DNA of 6,816 nucleotides from an uncultured Clostridia bacterium (GTDB lineage Bacteria > Bacillota > Clostridia > Christensenellales > Pumilibacteraceae). Location: NCBI GenBank assembly GCA_947385185.1, contig CANDJX010000085.1, positions 1 through 6,816 of the forward strand, given 5' to 3'. The notes beneath the pieces were generated by a model. That model was not told the origin of the DNA, did no database searches, and saw only the letters and a list, made by a program, of their open reading frames with translations. This document shows, one piece after another, positions 5,130 to 6,816 of the stretch. How positions within the stretch are numbered: position 1 is the first letter of the stretch; the number at the start of each line of letters is the position of its first letter. Both the position numbers and the translations under genes were made by a program.

Positions 5130-6816
5130 ATGAACGAAGAGCAAAACATTGTACAGACATCGCCGCGTATGCCTAAAAAGTTCGGAGCGATATATTATTC
5201 CGCACTCGGGCTTGCGCTCGTACTTCTGTTGATATTCTCTTTTGTGACATACTATTTCGCCGGCGCGTCGGTTTCTACTTCCGTAGACGTAAACGCCGCT
5301 CATGCGAACGCCGTGACTCTTGCTTCGGCAGAGCGTAATACTTATACGAAAAATACGATTTCGTCCGCGGTTACGAAGATCGACGGCTGGCTTGCGGACA
5401 TCGACGGACTTACGCGTGTCGATGCCGTCAAATCGGACAATACCGTAGACAAAGACGACGGCGAGGATCAGAAAATCACGGCTACGCTTGCCGCAGGTCC
5501 GACGTATACCGTCCAGGATTTCGAGGCGCTCGATTATACGATCGATCTCGATACCGTAGCGGACATGACGCGCGACGAGGATGCAAAGGAATCGAACATT
5601 ATCGCGTCGCGTCAGGTCAAGAACTTTATAGTCGTAATTCCGGGCAGCGGCAACGACGCGGCGCTGTTTATGACTCATTACGATTCGGCGCCCGGCTCGG
5701 TCGGCGCTTCGTCGGCGTCGGCGGTTGCGGCAATGATCGGTACGATCGAAACGCTTATAAGCGAGAACGTTACTCCGGTAAACGACCTTGTGTTCGTCAT
5801 CACCGAAGGCAGATACGAAAGTTCGGTCGGCGCATATGCGTTCAAAAATCAGTTCGAAGGGTTTGACAGAGTCTTTTCGCGCGTGAAAGCGGCGTTCAAT
5901 TTCGACGCGATTACGGCGGGCGGCGCGCTTACTCTCGTTCAGTCGTCCGAAGGCGATTCGGGCATTATGTCCGGTTATCTCGCGTCGGGCGCGAGCGTGC
6001 GCACCGATTCGTCGGTTACGGCGCTTATGGACGGAAGTATGTCCTCCGACTTCGATATTTTCTACGACTACGCAAATGAAACGTGGCGCGTTCCCGCGCT
6101 CAACTTCATGACGACGGCGGGCGGTTATACCGCGGGGTCGTCGGACGATAATACCGAAAACGTAAGCGAGAGCGTCACCGCGCAGTACGCGTCGGCTATG
6201 GACAAACTCGCAAGATATTTCGGAGGCGCGGACTTAAACGGTATGAGATCCGGAGCCGAATCCGCTTCCGCGACGTATCTCGGCGCGGGCTTCGGAATGC
6301 ACGGCGCCGCGGTTTACGTTCTTTCGGCGCTTATCCTCGTTCTGCTTGTCGGGACGCTTGTCGTCGGATCGAGAAGAAAAGCGTTCGGAATCGAAAATAC
6401 GCTTAAAGGCGCGGTCGGCGTTATCATAACGCTTGCGTTGTCGCTCGGCGCGTTCTTCATTGCTTATTTCCTTATCGGGCTTCTTACGGTCGCGTTCGGC
6501 GCGGCAAGCATGAATATGCTGTTTACGGCGCACCTGCTTACGCCGGCGGTGCTTCTTCCTTCGGTGCTCTTTGCGGCGGCGGTACAGTGCGGTATGTTCC
6601 CGATCGCAAAGCGCGGTCTTAAAGTAAAGGCGGGGGATTGCGTCCGCGGCGGTGCGGCGCTTCAGATCCTTGCGGCGGCGGTGTTCGGGTTCGCGGCTCC
6701 GTACGGCGCGCTTCCGTATATCGTTATCGCAATAGGCAATCTCGCGGTACTGATTGTAAGCACGATTTTCAAAGACGCGTTCAGAATGAAATTCGGTTTC
6801 GGCATGGAAAGACTTT
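5130..6816 (+). CDS. M28 (Fxna-like) peptidase-fold membrane protein with degenerate active site (3' partial)
   Basis: 562 codons are visible and the frame runs off the window end. The ATG at 5130 has GAGGA at 5116-5120, 9 nt upstream. Residues about 20-44 are a transmembrane segment. Residues about 55-370 are an extracytoplasmic domain resembling M28 aminopeptidases, with FMTHYDS (180-186), GASSASAVAAM, TEGRYESSVGAYAF (225-238), FNFDAITAGG (256-265), SSDFDIF (305-311), and TENVS. From 393 on there are several hydrophobic helices (about 393-413, 427-457, 468-487, 509-546), as in Fxna-type membrane peptidases. Against the canonical motifs, His183 and Asp259 are kept. The bridging Asp of the DDxSG motif is Ser194, the EE pair of DGEELG is Arg228-Tyr229, and the last zinc His is absent: no His occurs between 183 and 391. 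Zinc-dependent peptidase activity is therefore unlikely. A binding or structural role, as in the M28 pseudoenzymes nicastrin and nicalin, is inference. The substrate or partner is unknown. Confidence 0.82.
   Translation, partial: MNEEQNIVQTSPRMPKKFGAIYYSALGLALVLLLIFSFVTYYFAGASVSTSVDVNAAHANAVTLASAERNTYTKNTISSAVTKIDGWLADIDGLTRVDAVKSDNTVDKDDGEDQKITATLAAGPTYTVQDFEALDYTIDLDTVADMTRDEDAKESNIIASRQVKNFIVVIPGSGNDAALFMTHYDSAPGSVGASSASAVAAMIGTIETLISENVTPVNDLVFVITEGRYESSVGAYAFKNQFEGFDRVFSRVKAAFNFDAITAGGALTLVQSSEGDSGIMSGYLASGASVRTDSSVTALMDGSMSSDFDIFYDYANETWRVPALNFMTTAGGYTAGSSDDNTENVSESVTAQYASAMDKLARYFGGADLNGMRSGAESASATYLGAGFGMHGAAVYVLSALILVLLVGTLVVGSRRKAFGIENTLKGAVGVIITLALSLGAFFIAYFLIGLLTVAFGAASMNMLFTAHLLTPAVLLPSVLFAAAVQCGMFPIAKRGLKVKAGDCVRGGAALQILAAAVFGFAAPYGALPYIVIAIGNLAVLIVSTIFKDAFRMKFGFGMERL

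Noticed and set aside
5124..5678. Minus-strand open frame opposite the M28-like gene (184 codons)
   Set aside because: Basic, motif-free shadow; the + strand frame is open for more than 1.6 kb with a promoter, Shine-Dalgarno and M28 motifs.
5600..6200. Frameshift or sequencing error as the cause of the missing M28 catalytic residues
   Set aside because: Residues on both sides of each substitution still follow the family motif in one continuous frame, so the changes are point substitutions, not a frame disruption.
6234..6533. Minus-strand open frame of 99 codons, very rich in Arg, Lys, Asp and Glu
   Set aside because: Its odd composition is the complement of hydrophobic transmembrane codons on the + strand; no ribosome binding site or homology is evident.

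Overview
The window looks like chromosomal DNA of a bacterium in the Bacillota (Clostridia-like), probably an uncultured gut-type lineage. This is an inference from three things: a DUF1385 membrane domain directly upstream of PrmC and PrfA, CoaE followed by a small membrane-anchored lytic transglycosylase, and QueH in place of QueG. GC content is moderate, with a strong preference for NCG codons (gcg, tcg, acg, ccg). All genes lie on the + strand, and no RNA gene, insertion sequence or CRISPR array was seen.

Positions 1-4059 form one tightly packed operon that continues from upstream. It encodes (i) the end of a DUF1385 membrane protein fused to the release-factor methyltransferase PrmC, (ii) release factor 1 (PrfA), which is the PrmC substrate, (iii) a fusion of epoxyqueuosine reductase QueH with dephospho-CoA kinase CoaE, and (iv) a small membrane-anchored lytic transglycosylase. 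Junctions are a 4-nt ATGA overlap, a gap of 5 nt (or a TTGA overlap), and a 22-nt overlap, so translational coupling is likely. Two of the four genes are fusions of normally separate proteins. A 25-bp near-perfect palindrome lies inside the transglycosylase coding region, just after the coaE stop.

Positions 4064-5025 hold a WYL-domain transcriptional regulator with its own near-consensus sigma-A promoter (17-bp spacer, extended -10). The -10 box is so close to the start codon that the mRNA should be leaderless or nearly so.

Positions 5051-6816 hold a second strong promoter with two inverted repeats around it and a 3'-truncated gene for a large multi-spanning membrane protein. Its extracytoplasmic domain is recognisably an M28 (Fxna-like) metallopeptidase fold, but most of the zinc ligands and the catalytic Glu pair are replaced, so it reads as a pseudopeptidase. 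This is the most unusual item in the window. The neighbouring WYL protein is a candidate regulator of it, by position only.
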